From JAWOLE01 sp963815655 (GTDB taxonomy: Bacteria > Acidobacteriota > Thermoanaerobaculia > UBA5066 > Gp7-AA6), in NCBI GenBank assembly GCA_963815655.1, contig CAWFHK010000001.1, forward strand, positions 1,302,001 through 1,366,000: DNA of 64,000 nucleotides. The letters are read 5' to 3'. The translations under genes and the position numbers were made by a program. The notes beneath the pieces are model-generated. The model saw only the letters and a list, made by a program, of their open reading frames with translations. It did no database searches and was not told the origin of the DNA. Shown here in pieces: positions 26,268 to 34,454 of the stretch (position 1 is its first letter; each line of letters starts with the position of its first letter).

Positions 26268-27368
26268 TCAGGAGGGCCCGGCCCGGCGCGCCTCTCCGGG
26301 GCCCGCGCGGGCGGCCTCCAGCCACTCCTCCAGGGGGATCGCCTCGTCGATCCGGGCCCGGCCGATCTCCGGGAGGACCACTCCCGCGATGCCGCGGGCG
26401 CTCCCCTTCTTGTCGCGCGAGAGAAACGGCGCGAGCACCCTCGGGTCGCGAACCGGCTCGGGAAAGGGCCCGAGCAGCCGCAGGACGCCGCGGACCCGGC
26501 GGGCCTCTTCCTCGCGAAGGTCCGCGCGGCCGCGCGAGACGTCGAGCGCCGCCTCGATCCCCCACGCCACCGCCTCCCCGTGGCGCAGATCCCGGTACCC
26601 TCCGGCCGCCTCGAACGCGTGGCCGAGCGTGTGACCGAAATTGAGAAGCCGGCGCCGATCCCCCTCCTTCGGGTCCTCGGACACGATCGCCGCCTTGACG
26701 GCGGCCGCGCCGGCCAGCAGATCGAGCAGCGGCTCCGGGTCTCGGCGAAGGATCGCTCCGATCGCGTCCTCGGCGGTCTTCGCGAGCCCGGCGTCCGCGA
26801 TCCAGGCCGCCTTGAACGCCTCCACGAGCCCGGCCCGGTAATCGCGGTCGGGCAGCGTCGCAGCCGCCTCCGGGTCGATCAGGACGGTCGCCGGCGGATG
26901 GAAGGCGCCGAGCAGGTTCTTGCCGGCGGCGTGGTCCACGCCGGTCTTCCCTCCGATCGACGCGTCGGCCATCGCGCCCGTCGTCGTCGGCACGGCGCTC
27001 CACGCGATGCCGCGCAAGAGAATCGCCGCCGCGAATCCCGCGACGTCGCAGATGACGCCTCCTCCGACGGCGACGAGCGCGTCGTCGCGCCGCACGCCGG
27101 CCGCCAGGGCCGCGTCGGCGATGCGCGAGACGGCGGCGAGCGTCTTCTCGCTCTCGCGGTCGTCGATCTCGATGTCCGCCAGGATCCGGCCCGAGAGCGC
27201 CTCCCGGATCCTCCGCGCCGGCTCCCGAGCGCCGGCGCAGGTCACGATCAGGAACCGGCCGGAGGGGGACGCGAGGCGCCGCCCGGCGGTGGAGAGGAGG
27301 CCGGGCCCGATCCAGACGACGCTCTCCGTCGCTCCCGAGCCGATCGCGATCCGGCGCGGCTCTCTCAC
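26268..27368 (-). CDS. aroB: 3-dehydroquinate synthase
   Basis: 366 residues with the AroB sequence order: GGGVICDVAGFAAA (NAD site), VPTTTGAMADASIGGKTGVD, NLLGAFHPP, AGLVEAFKAAWI, FGHTLGHAFE (zinc ligands) and FLSRDKKG. It converts DAHP to 3-dehydroquinate, the second shikimate step. GTG 27368 shares GTGA with the aspS stop, making it the third gene of a tightly coupled hisS-aspS-aroB group. Cytoplasmic. Other shikimate genes are not in this window. Confidence 0.92.
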   Translation of the reverse strand: MREPRRIAIGSGATESVVWIGPGLLSTAGRRLASPSGRFLIVTCAGAREPARRIREALSGRILADIEIDDRESEKTLAAVSRIADAALAAGVRRDDALVAVGGGVICDVAGFAAAILLRGIAWSAVPTTTGAMADASIGGKTGVDHAAGKNLLGAFHPPATVLIDPEAAATLPDRDYRAGLVEAFKAAWIADAGLAKTAEDAIGAILRRDPEPLLDLLAGAAAVKAAIVSEDPKEGDRRRLLNFGHTLGHAFEAAGGYRDLRHGEAVAWGIEAALDVSRGRADLREEEARRVRGVLRLLGPFPEPVRDPRVLAPFLSRDKKGSARGIAGVVLPEIGRARIDEAIPLEEWLEAARAGPGEARRAGPS

Positions 27369-29134
27369 GAGCGTGGAGTTCGCGAAGGCTCGATGCCCAG
27401 CTCCTTCAACTGATCCGGCGCCACGTCCGACGGCGCCTTCATCATGATGTCCAGGCCGGAGGTCGTCTTGGGAAACGCGATGACGTCCCGGATCGAGCCG
27501 GCGCCGGCCGCGATCGCGCAGATGCGGTCGAGACCGAGCGCGATGCCGCCGTGCGGCGGCGCCCCGTACCGCAAGGCGTCGAGGAGAAAGCCGAACCGGT
27601 GGCGTCCCTCCTCCGGGGAGATGCCGAGCAGGCGGAAGACGCGCTCCTGGACGTCCGCCCGGTGGATGCGGAGCGAGCCGGAGCCGAGCTCCCATCCGTT
27701 GACGACCACGTCGTAGGCCGACGCGCGGACGCCGCCCGGATCGGACTCCAGGCGCGCCAGGTCCTCCTCCCGCGGGGCGGTGAAGGGGTGGTTCATCGGG
27801 AACCAGGATTTCGTCTCCTCGTCGAAGCCGAAGAGCGGGAATTCCGTGACCCAGCAGAAGGCGTACTTCGACTCGTCGATGAGCTTCAGCTCCCGCGCCG
27901 CCGCGGCGCGCAGGGCCGCGAGGGCCGAGAAGACCGCGTTGGGCCTGTCGGCCACGATCAGGAGGAGGTCCCCGTCGCCGATTCCTCCCGCGCCGGCGAT
28001 CACCTCGAGCATTCCCGCCGGAAGGTGTTTCGCCGCGGGGGAGGTGAGACCCGTCTCACGCTTCACCCACAGGAGCCCCCCGGCGCCGTGCTCCCGGGCG
28101 AGCTGCGTGAGCTCGTCCAGCTTCTTGCGGGAAAAGCCCGCCCCGCCCGGGACCGGGACCGCCCGCACCGCTCCCCCCTCCGAGAGGGCCTTCTCGAACG
28201 GGGCGAACCCGCTTCCGGCGCAGACCCCCGAGAGGTCCGCCAGCCGGAGGTCGTAGCGCAGGTCGGGCCGGTCGGTGCCGTAGCGCTCCATCGCCTCGCG
28301 ATAGGTCAGGCGGCGGAACGGGCGCTCGCACGGGATGGCGGCGGCGGCGAAGGCCTCGGCGAGAAAGGCCTCGACGGCGTCGAAGACATCCTCCTCGGTC
28401 GGGAAGGACATCTCCAGGTCGATCTGCGTGAACTCGAACTGCCGGTCCGCCCGCAGGTCCTCGTCGCGGAAGCAGCGCGCGATCTGGAAGTACTTCTCGA
28501 AGCCGGAGATCATGAGGAGTTGCTTGAAGAGCTGGGGCGACTGCGGCAAGGCGTAGAACTGACCGCGGTGCACGCGCGACGGGACGAGGAAGTCCCGCGC
28601 CCCTTCCGGCGTCGAGCGCGTCAGCATCGGCGTCTCGATCTCGAGGAAGCCCCGCTCGTGGAGGACGCGGCGCACGCGGAACGCGATCTCGTCGCGGAGC
28701 ATCAGGTTCTTCTGCATCGTGGGGCGGCGCAGGTCGAGGTACCGGTACTCGAGGCGCAGCTCCTCGGTCGCGTTGGTGCGGTCCTCGACTACGAACGGGG
28801 GAGTCTCAGACCGCGAGAGGAACTCGAGCCGCGAGGCGACGACCTCGATGTCCCCGGTTGCCATGTCGCCGCGGCGCTGCCCCTCGGCGCGCGGGACGAC
28901 CTCCCCTTCGATCTCGACGACGTCCTCGCCGCGCGCCTGGCCGGCGGCCGCCACGGCCTCCGCCGGGCAGCGGGCCTTGTCGAAGACGACCTGGACCGTC
29001 CCGCTCCTGTCGCGCAGCGTCAGGAAGACGAGCTCCCCCATGTCGCGGCGCCTTCCGACCCACCCCTGGAGACGGACCTTGTCCCCCGCGTCGGAGGCGG
29101 TGAGCGTCCCCGCCGGGTGCCGGCGGAGGCTCAC
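27365..29134 (-). CDS. aspS: Aspartyl-tRNA synthetase, bacterial type
   Basis: 589 residues, bacterial AspRS length including the GAD insertion domain (about 285-410). The N-terminal OB fold has GWVGRRRDMGELVFLTLRD; class II motifs include FLEIETPML, QSPQLFKQLLM, FRDEDLRADRQFEFTQIDLEMS and GIALGLDRI. The residue after RRRD in the OB fold is Met, neither the His of non-discriminating nor the Leu of discriminating enzymes, so tRNA-Asn specificity cannot be called. GTG 29134 shares GTGA with the hisS stop. Confidence 0.93.
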   Translation of the reverse strand: MSLRRHPAGTLTASDAGDKVRLQGWVGRRRDMGELVFLTLRDRSGTVQVVFDKARCPAEAVAAAGQARGEDVVEIEGEVVPRAEGQRRGDMATGDIEVVASRLEFLSRSETPPFVVEDRTNATEELRLEYRYLDLRRPTMQKNLMLRDEIAFRVRRVLHERGFLEIETPMLTRSTPEGARDFLVPSRVHRGQFYALPQSPQLFKQLLMISGFEKYFQIARCFRDEDLRADRQFEFTQIDLEMSFPTEEDVFDAVEAFLAEAFAAAAIPCERPFRRLTYREAMERYGTDRPDLRYDLRLADLSGVCAGSGFAPFEKALSEGGAVRAVPVPGGAGFSRKKLDELTQLAREHGAGGLLWVKRETGLTSPAAKHLPAGMLEVIAGAGGIGDGDLLLIVADRPNAVFSALAALRAAAARELKLIDESKYAFCWVTEFPLFGFDEETKSWFPMNHPFTAPREEDLARLESDPGGVRASAYDVVVNGWELGSGSLRIHRADVQERVFRLLGISPEEGRHRFGFLLDALRYGAPPHGGIALGLDRICAIAAGAGSIRDVIAFPKTTSGLDIMMKAPSDVAPDQLKELGIEPSRTPRS

Positions 29135-30435
29135 GGTTTTTCCCCGCGGGCGGCGTTGACGAGCGGCCCGAGCCACCGGACAATCTCGCCTCGCGGCAGG
29201 GTCTGCTGGTCGCCCGAAGCGAGCTTCTTGACCGTCACCGTGCCCTCCTCTCTCTCGCGCGGACCGAGGAAGACCGCGAAGACCTTCTCCCGGTCGAGGC
29301 CGCGCGCCGCGGATTCCTCGAAGAGCGCGCTCGCCCGCGCCATCCCCTTCTTGAAGCCGCGCGCGAGCAGGTCCACCTCCACGGCGCCGGAGACCCCCGG
29401 GCGCAGCTCGCCCGCCAGGGCGAGGGCATCGCGCAAGTCGTCGGGACCCTGGGGAAAGAGGAGGACGAGCCCCCTCGCCCCCTCGGGACGGGGCGCGGCC
29501 TGCAGGAGGCGGTCCTCTCCGATCGCGAACCCGATGGCCGGCAGGTCGGGCCCTCCGAGGGCCTGCACGAGGTTGTCGTAGCGGCCGCCTCCCAGAATCG
29601 CGTCCTGCGCTCCCAGGTCCGCGGAGACGACTTCGAAGACGGTGCGCGTGTAGTAGTCGAGTCCGCGCACCAGGGACGGCTCGTCGCGGAAGAGGACCGG
29701 CGCGTCGGCGAGCAGCCGGCGAACCTCGTCATGGTGCCGCAGGGAATCCCCCTCCAGGAAATCGAGGGGGCGCGGCGAGCCCTCGAGCGCGGCACGGACG
29801 GCCGCGTCCCGGGAATCGAAGAGGCGCAGCGGATTCTCGGCGAGCTTCCGTCGGTCGTCCTCTCCGAAGTCGGCAGACCGCGGCTCCAGATAGGCGCGCA
29901 GCGCCCTTCCGAAGGCCTCGCGCGATCCGGCCGTCCCGACGGAGTTGATCAGGACGGAGAGGGACCGGAAGCCGAGGGCCTCGAGGAAGTCGCGGAGCAT
30001 CGTCAGGATCTCGATCTCCGCCGCCGGCCCCGGGACTCCGAACAGCTCCGCGCCGATCTGCCGGAACTCCCGGTAGCGGCCCGCCTGCGGCCGCTCGTAA
30101 CGGAACTGCGGGCCCGCGTACCAGAGCCGCAGCGGCATCGGCCCGGCCCCGAGGCCGTTCTCGATGACGGCCCGCACGACGCCCGCGGTGTTCTCCGGCC
30201 GGAGCGTGAGCGAGCGCCCCTTGCGGTCGAGAAACGTGTACATCTCCTTGTGCACGATGTCGGTCGTCTCGCCCACGGAGCGCGCGAAGAGCTCCGTCGC
30301 CTCCAGGCAGGGCGTGCGGATCTCGCAATAGCCGTAGGAGCCGAAGACGCGGCGGGCCGTCGCCTCCGCGTCCGCGAACCTCCCGCTCTCCGGCGGCAGG
30401 AGGTCCCGGGTCCCCTTGACGGCCCGGTACTTCAC
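29131..30435 (-). CDS. hisS: Histidyl-tRNA synthetase
   Basis: 434 residues, class II synthetase HisRS: GTRDLLPPES at the N-terminus, EIRTPCLEATELFARSVGE, LRPENTAGVVRA, QFRYERPQAGRYREF (motif 2) and the histidine motif LVRGLDYYTRTVFEV. The start is GTG 30435, which gives VKYRAVKGTRD, the usual N-terminus, and shares GTGA with the stop of the carbonic anhydrase gene; a GTG 12 bases upstream is the alternative. It is the first synthetase of the hisS-aspS-aroB group. Confidence 0.92.
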   Translation of the reverse strand: MKYRAVKGTRDLLPPESGRFADAEATARRVFGSYGYCEIRTPCLEATELFARSVGETTDIVHKEMYTFLDRKGRSLTLRPENTAGVVRAVIENGLGAGPMPLRLWYAGPQFRYERPQAGRYREFRQIGAELFGVPGPAAEIEILTMLRDFLEALGFRSLSVLINSVGTAGSREAFGRALRAYLEPRSADFGEDDRRKLAENPLRLFDSRDAAVRAALEGSPRPLDFLEGDSLRHHDEVRRLLADAPVLFRDEPSLVRGLDYYTRTVFEVVSADLGAQDAILGGGRYDNLVQALGGPDLPAIGFAIGEDRLLQAAPRPEGARGLVLLFPQGPDDLRDALALAGELRPGVSGAVEVDLLARGFKKGMARASALFEESAARGLDREKVFAVFLGPREREEGTVTVKKLASGDQQTLPRGEIVRWLGPLVNAARGEKP

Positions 30436-30968
30436 CTGTCCGCCCACTTCCCGTCGACGCGGAAGTACTCCTTCTTGTATTCGAGGTAGTGGAGGTGGAA
30501 GTGTTTCAGGTCCTCGACCTCGGCCTGCGAGAGGACCCGGACCTGCCGCGCCGGCGAGCCGAGCCAGAGCGTCCGCGCGGGCACCACGGTGCGCGGGGTG
30601 ACGAGGGCCCCCGCGCCGACGAAGGCGTTCTCGCCGACTTCGGCCCCGTCCAGGACGGTCGCCCGGATGCCGATGAGCGCGCCCGCCCGGACGACCGCGC
30701 CATGCACGATCGCGCCGTGGCCGAGCGTCACCTCCTCCTCGAGGACCGTCGGGTGCTTCTCCTGCGTGACGTGGATGGCGCAGTTGTCCTGGATGTTCGA
30801 GCGCGCGCCGACGCGGATCCAGTGGCAGTCCCCGCGCAGGACGGTGTTGTACCAGACCGACACGTCGTCCCCGAGGATCACGTCCCCGATGACCGCCGCG
30901 GTCTCCGCCAGATAGACCCGCTCGCCGATGCGCGGCCTCTTGCCTCCGTACTCTCTTATCACCGCCAT
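30432..30968 (-). CDS. Gamma carbonic anhydrase family protein
   Basis: 178 residues of left-handed parallel beta-helix hexapeptide repeats. The zinc-site pattern is present: IHVTQEKHPT and LGHGAIVHG supply the three His positions, and LRGDCHWIRVG matches the family's conserved RGD segment. Many members (YrdA, PaaY) have weak or no carbonic anhydrase activity, so the reaction is not certain. ATG 30968 was chosen; the longer in-frame extension approaches array R10. The stop overlaps the hisS start. Confidence 0.85.
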   Translation of the reverse strand: MAVIREYGGKRPRIGERVYLAETAAVIGDVILGDDVSVWYNTVLRGDCHWIRVGARSNIQDNCAIHVTQEKHPTVLEEEVTLGHGAIVHGAVVRAGALIGIRATVLDGAEVGENAFVGAGALVTPRTVVPARTLWLGSPARQVRVLSQAEVEDLKHFHLHYLEYKKEYFRVDGKWADR

Positions 30969-30994
30969 GACGACGCCGAATCTAGCATGGGGCA

Positions 30995-31026
30995 ACTTTG
31001 GACTTTGGACCTTGGACCTTGGACTT
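30995..31026. repeat. Array R10 (TTGGACC class)
   Basis: Four 7-base units, ACTTTGGACTTTGGACCTTG and GACCTTGGACTT, without an inverted partner. It starts three bases after the tsaC stop and runs to the carbonic anhydrase start. Confidence 0.8.
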
Positions 31027-31029
31027 CCG

Positions 31030-31635
31030 TCACTTCCCCGTCCACGGGAACGCTCCGGGGCGGAGCACGACGGGACGCTCGCGCGTCGCGTCGAGCAGGG
31101 TCGAGGGCTTGCCTCCCGGAGTCCTCCCGCCGTCCACCAGCAGGTCGATTTCCCGCCGGAAAGCGAACTCCACCGATTCGGCCGCGTCGAGCGGCGCCGC
31201 TCCCGACCGGTTGATGCTCGTTCCCGTCACCGGCCCGATGAGGGAAAGCAGATCCCGCAGCTTCTTGGAGGCCGGAAGGCGGACGGCGAGAGTCGAGAGG
31301 CCCCGCGAAGCCGCGATCGGCGTCCGGATCGGCAGGATGACGGTCAGCGGGGCCGGCCAGATCCAGAAGAACGCGTCGAGCGCGGGCGAATCCGCCTCGA
31401 TACCCAACCGTCCAAGATCGGACCGGCGGGCGAAGAGGACCGGCAGCGGCTTGCCGTCTTCCCGCCGCTTGATCTCGAGGATGCGCTGGACGGCGGAGGC
31501 CTCCAGCGGGTCGCCGGCCAGGGCGTAAAAGGTCTCGGTCGGAACGGCCACGACTCCCCCGTGGCGCAGGAGCGCGCGCAGGTTCGAGACGTCCTTCGCG
31601 GAAGAGAGAAGTGTGTCGATCGGGATCCGACGCAA
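31030..31635 (-). CDS. tsaC: L-threonylcarbamoyladenylate synthase (YrdC/Sua5 family)
   Basis: 201 residues of the YrdC fold: GGVVAVPTETFYALAGD, IKRREDGKPLPVL, FWIWPAPLTVIL, STLAVRLPASKKL and GTSINRSGAAPL. It makes threonylcarbamoyl-AMP for the t6A tRNA modification, whose ATPase TsaE is also in this window. The start is TTG 31635, preceded by GGAGGTGATC, a complete anti-16S complement that also contains the stop codon of the ThiF-like gene. The C-terminus is short and ends at array R10. Confidence 0.9.
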   Translation of the reverse strand: MRRIPIDTLLSSAKDVSNLRALLRHGGVVAVPTETFYALAGDPLEASAVQRILEIKRREDGKPLPVLFARRSDLGRLGIEADSPALDAFFWIWPAPLTVILPIRTPIAASRGLSTLAVRLPASKKLRDLLSLIGPVTGTSINRSGAAPLDAAESVEFAFRREIDLLVDGGRTPGGKPSTLLDATRERPVVLRPGAFPWTGK

Positions 31636-31639
31636 GGGA

Positions 31640-32662
31640 TCACCTCCCCACGTAGCGTTCGTAGAGCGCCCGCGCCCGGTTCGGGTCGCTCGTTCCCCGC
31701 ACGACGCAGCGGCCGTCGGAAAAAACCGACAGGCTGACTCCCTCGAGGTCGGCCGAGAGGAGCTGCGCCGACCGGCGGACCCGGGCGACGCGCGCGAGCC
31801 GCTCTTCCAGCGCCTCGAAGTCCGGCCGCTCCCTCCCCGACGGCGCGACCTGCACGGAATTGCGTCCGCAGAGCTTCACGATCTCCGAGGCCCCCTCCCC
31901 CTCGAGGGCCGGGAAACGCCGCCCGGAGCAGACCGGGCAGGAGGCGGAGGACCCGGCGCTCTCGAAGATCCGCCGGGAGACGAGACCCCCGTCCCAGACC
32001 TGGAGTGACAAGAGCCCCCGCGCGGGCGACTCGCCGACCGCGAGACGGAGCGCTTCCGTCATGGCCACGGACGCCACGAGCGAGGGGAGCGTCGGAACGA
32101 CGCCGGCGGTGTCGCACGTCGGCCCGGACCCCGCCGGTGGCAGGACCTCCAGGTAACACCGGAGGCAGGGGCCGCCGGGCAGGTTCGCGGCGATGAGGCC
32201 CTCGTCTCCCACGCAGGCCGCGTAGAGGGAGGGGATCTCCAGCGCCCGGGCCGCGTCGGAGACGAGCAGGCGCGTCTCGAAGTTGTCCGATCCGTCGAAG
32301 ACGAGGGCGTGGCCGGAGAGGATCTCGCGGGCGTTGCCGTGATCGAGGTCCGCGACGACGCCGCGCACGTCGAGCCCGGGCTCGATCTCGAGAAGTCTCT
32401 CCGCCGCGGCCGCGGCCTTGGGCGCGACCCGGGCCGCGTCGTCCGCGTCGAAGAGGAACTGGCGCGCGAGGTTCGACTCCTCGACGACATCGCGGTCCAC
32501 GAGCGTGATCCGGCCGACCCCCGCCCGCGCCGCCGATTCCGCCGCCGCCGCTCCGACCGCTCCCACCCCGACGAACGCGATGGAGAACTCCCGGATGCGC
32601 CGCTGCCCCTCCTCGCCGATCCCCGGAAACAGAACGGAACGCGAGTGACGAGATTGGCTCAT
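31640..32662 (-). CDS. ThiF/MoeB/HesA-type adenylyltransferase
   Basis: 340 residues of the E1-like superfamily that adenylates the C-terminus of small sulfur carriers such as ThiS or MoaD. It has the nucleotide loop VGVGAVGAAAAESAARAGVG, LVDRDVVEESNLARQFLF, GSDNFETRLLV, and the zinc Cys pairs CLRC and CPVC. The C-terminal 75 residues form an extra domain (LCGRNSVQVAPS... DGRCVVRGT), also seen in MoeB/ThiF homologues. The ATG comes from the 8-base units of array R11. The carrier protein is not in this window, so thiamine and molybdopterin cannot be separated. Confidence 0.82.
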   Translation of the reverse strand: MSQSRHSRSVLFPGIGEEGQRRIREFSIAFVGVGAVGAAAAESAARAGVGRITLVDRDVVEESNLARQFLFDADDAARVAPKAAAAAERLLEIEPGLDVRGVVADLDHGNAREILSGHALVFDGSDNFETRLLVSDAARALEIPSLYAACVGDEGLIAANLPGGPCLRCYLEVLPPAGSGPTCDTAGVVPTLPSLVASVAMTEALRLAVGESPARGLLSLQVWDGGLVSRRIFESAGSSASCPVCSGRRFPALEGEGASEIVKLCGRNSVQVAPSGRERPDFEALEERLARVARVRRSAQLLSADLEGVSLSVFSDGRCVVRGTSDPNRARALYERYVGR

Positions 32663-32728
32663 TGGCTCATTGGCTCATTGCTCAATGACAAATGAGTCCA
32701 TGGATCAAACTCAGGAGTCAACGGATCA
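32652..32728. repeat. Array R11 (ATTGGCTC class)
   Basis: Three 8-base units ATTGGCTC in tandem (32653-32676), a partial ATTGCTCA and looser copies (AATGAGTC, GGATCAAACTC, GGAGTCAACGGATCAA) to 32728. The first units provide the ATG of the ThiF-like gene, and the other end contains the recN TGA. Confidence 0.75.
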
Positions 32729-34393
32729 ATCCTTCCCCGCTTCCAGGAGAGCGCGCGCGTGTTTGATCGCGGTCTCCGGCACCCTCTCTCCCGCGAGCAT
32801 CCGCGCGATCTCCGCGACCCGTTCCTTGCCTTCGAGCTTCCGCACGGCCGCGATGGTCCTCCCCCGCACCTGCGTCTTCTCCGCGAGGAAGTGCCGGTCG
32901 GCGACCGCGGCGATCTGGGGCACGTGCGTGACGCAGAGGACCTGTCCGCGCCCGGCCAGGGCCCGGAGCTTCCGGCCGACGACCTCCGCCGTCCGCCCGC
33001 CGATTCCGGAATCGACCTCGTCGAACACGAGCGTGCGCCCGCCGCCCGCCCGCCCCGCCGCCACGGACTGGATGGCGAGGTGGAGGCGCGACAGCTCGCC
33101 ACCCGAGGCGATCTTCTCCATCGGCTTTTCCGGCTCTCCCGGGTTGGGCGCGAAGAGAAAAACCGCCGTCTCGAGCCCCGCCGCCCTCGGCGCGTCTTCG
33201 GGCGTCCCGATGAGCGCCACGCGAAAGCGCGCCTTCTCCATCGCGAGCGCCTGGAGCTCCTTCTCGACCGCCGGCGAGAACCGGACGGCCGCCGTCCGGC
33301 GCCTGGCGGAAAGAGCCTGCGCCGCGTCGTGGTACCGGGTCCGCGCGTCCTCGTCCTCCTTCTGGCGGCGCTCGAGCGCGTCCTCGATGTGCGAGAGCTC
33401 GTCCCGCTCCCGTTCGAGCCGGCCGAGGAGCGCTCGCACGTCGGTGAGCGTCGAGCCGTACTTGCGCTTCAAGCGCGAGAACTTCTCCAGGCGCGACTCG
33501 ATCGAGGTCAGCCGCTCCGGATCGCTCTCGATCTGCCCCGCCGCGTCCCGGGCCGCCGCGGCGAGGTCCGCGATGCGGCGCTTGACGTCTTCCGCTTCTT
33601 CCAGGTGGACCCTCTCCCGCGAGTCGATCGCCGCGAGCTCCGCGAAGGCCCTGACCGCTTCTCCCAGCCGGTTGGCCGCAGACTCCTCTCCTTCCGAGAG
33701 CGCGGAGAGCGCCGTCTCCCCCGCGAGCCGGACGCGGTCCGCGTGGAGGAGCCTCTCGCGCTCGCGCAACAGTGCCTCCTCCTCCTTCTCGTCGGGCCCG
33801 GCCTCGGCGATCTCGCGGATCTGGTATTCGATCGTTTCGAGCCTCGCCCCCCGGTCCTTCCGCGACGCTCGCAGCGCTTCGAGGGCGTCCCGGGCCGCGC
33901 TCCAGGCCCGAGCCGCATCGGCCGTCGCCTGCCGCTCCTTCTCCGATCGGGCGAAGGCGTCAAGCAGCTCGAGCGGGGCTTCGGGGTCGACGAGGTCCCG
34001 CTCGGAGTTCTGGCCGTGGATCGTGACGAGCCGGTCGCCGATCTTCGCCAGGGTCCGGACCGAGGCGGGCTCGTCCTCGACGAAGACCCGGCCCTTCCCG
34101 TCCGGCGAGAATTCCCGCCGCAGGAGGAGCGTCTCCCCCGCCGGCAACCCCGCCTCCGAGAGAACGCGCCGGACGGCCTCGTCCGGCTCGAATTCCCCGC
34201 TGACGGAGAGGCGCTCGGCGCCCTTGCGAACGAGCTCCACCGAGCCGCGCCCGCCGGCGAGCAGCGAGAGAGCGTCCACGAGGATGGACTTGCCCGCTCC
34301 GGTCTCCCCCGTGATGACGGTCAGCCCCGGCTCGAGCTCCATCTCGAGGTCTTCGACGATCGCCAGGTTCTTCACCGCCAGCCGCCGCAGCAT
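32726..34393 (-). CDS. recN: DNA repair protein RecN
   Basis: 555 residues, an SMC-like ATPase for recombination repair. N-terminal: MLRRLAVKNLAIVEDLEMEL and Walker A GETGAGKS. Middle: about 300 residues of charged coiled coil (160-380) with HGQNSERDLVDP before it. C-terminal: signature ASGGELSRLHLAI, Walker B VFDEVDSGIGG and CVTHVPQIAA. Size and order match RecN. The stop lies in array R11. It is transcribed towards the ThiF-like gene; the 60 bases upstream hold no other gene. Confidence 0.95.
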   Translation of the reverse strand: MLRRLAVKNLAIVEDLEMELEPGLTVITGETGAGKSILVDALSLLAGGRGSVELVRKGAERLSVSGEFEPDEAVRRVLSEAGLPAGETLLLRREFSPDGKGRVFVEDEPASVRTLAKIGDRLVTIHGQNSERDLVDPEAPLELLDAFARSEKERQATADAARAWSAARDALEALRASRKDRGARLETIEYQIREIAEAGPDEKEEEALLRERERLLHADRVRLAGETALSALSEGEESAANRLGEAVRAFAELAAIDSRERVHLEEAEDVKRRIADLAAAARDAAGQIESDPERLTSIESRLEKFSRLKRKYGSTLTDVRALLGRLERERDELSHIEDALERRQKEDEDARTRYHDAAQALSARRRTAAVRFSPAVEKELQALAMEKARFRVALIGTPEDAPRAAGLETAVFLFAPNPGEPEKPMEKIASGGELSRLHLAIQSVAAGRAGGGRTLVFDEVDSGIGGRTAEVVGRKLRALAGRGQVLCVTHVPQIAAVADRHFLAEKTQVRGRTIAAVRKLEGKERVAEIARMLAGERVPETAIKHARALLEAGKD

Positions 34394-34454
34394 TCCCCGG
34401 AATTATCTCAGGGCTTCCGGCGCCCTGTCGTGCGCGAACCGGCGGCTCGGGACC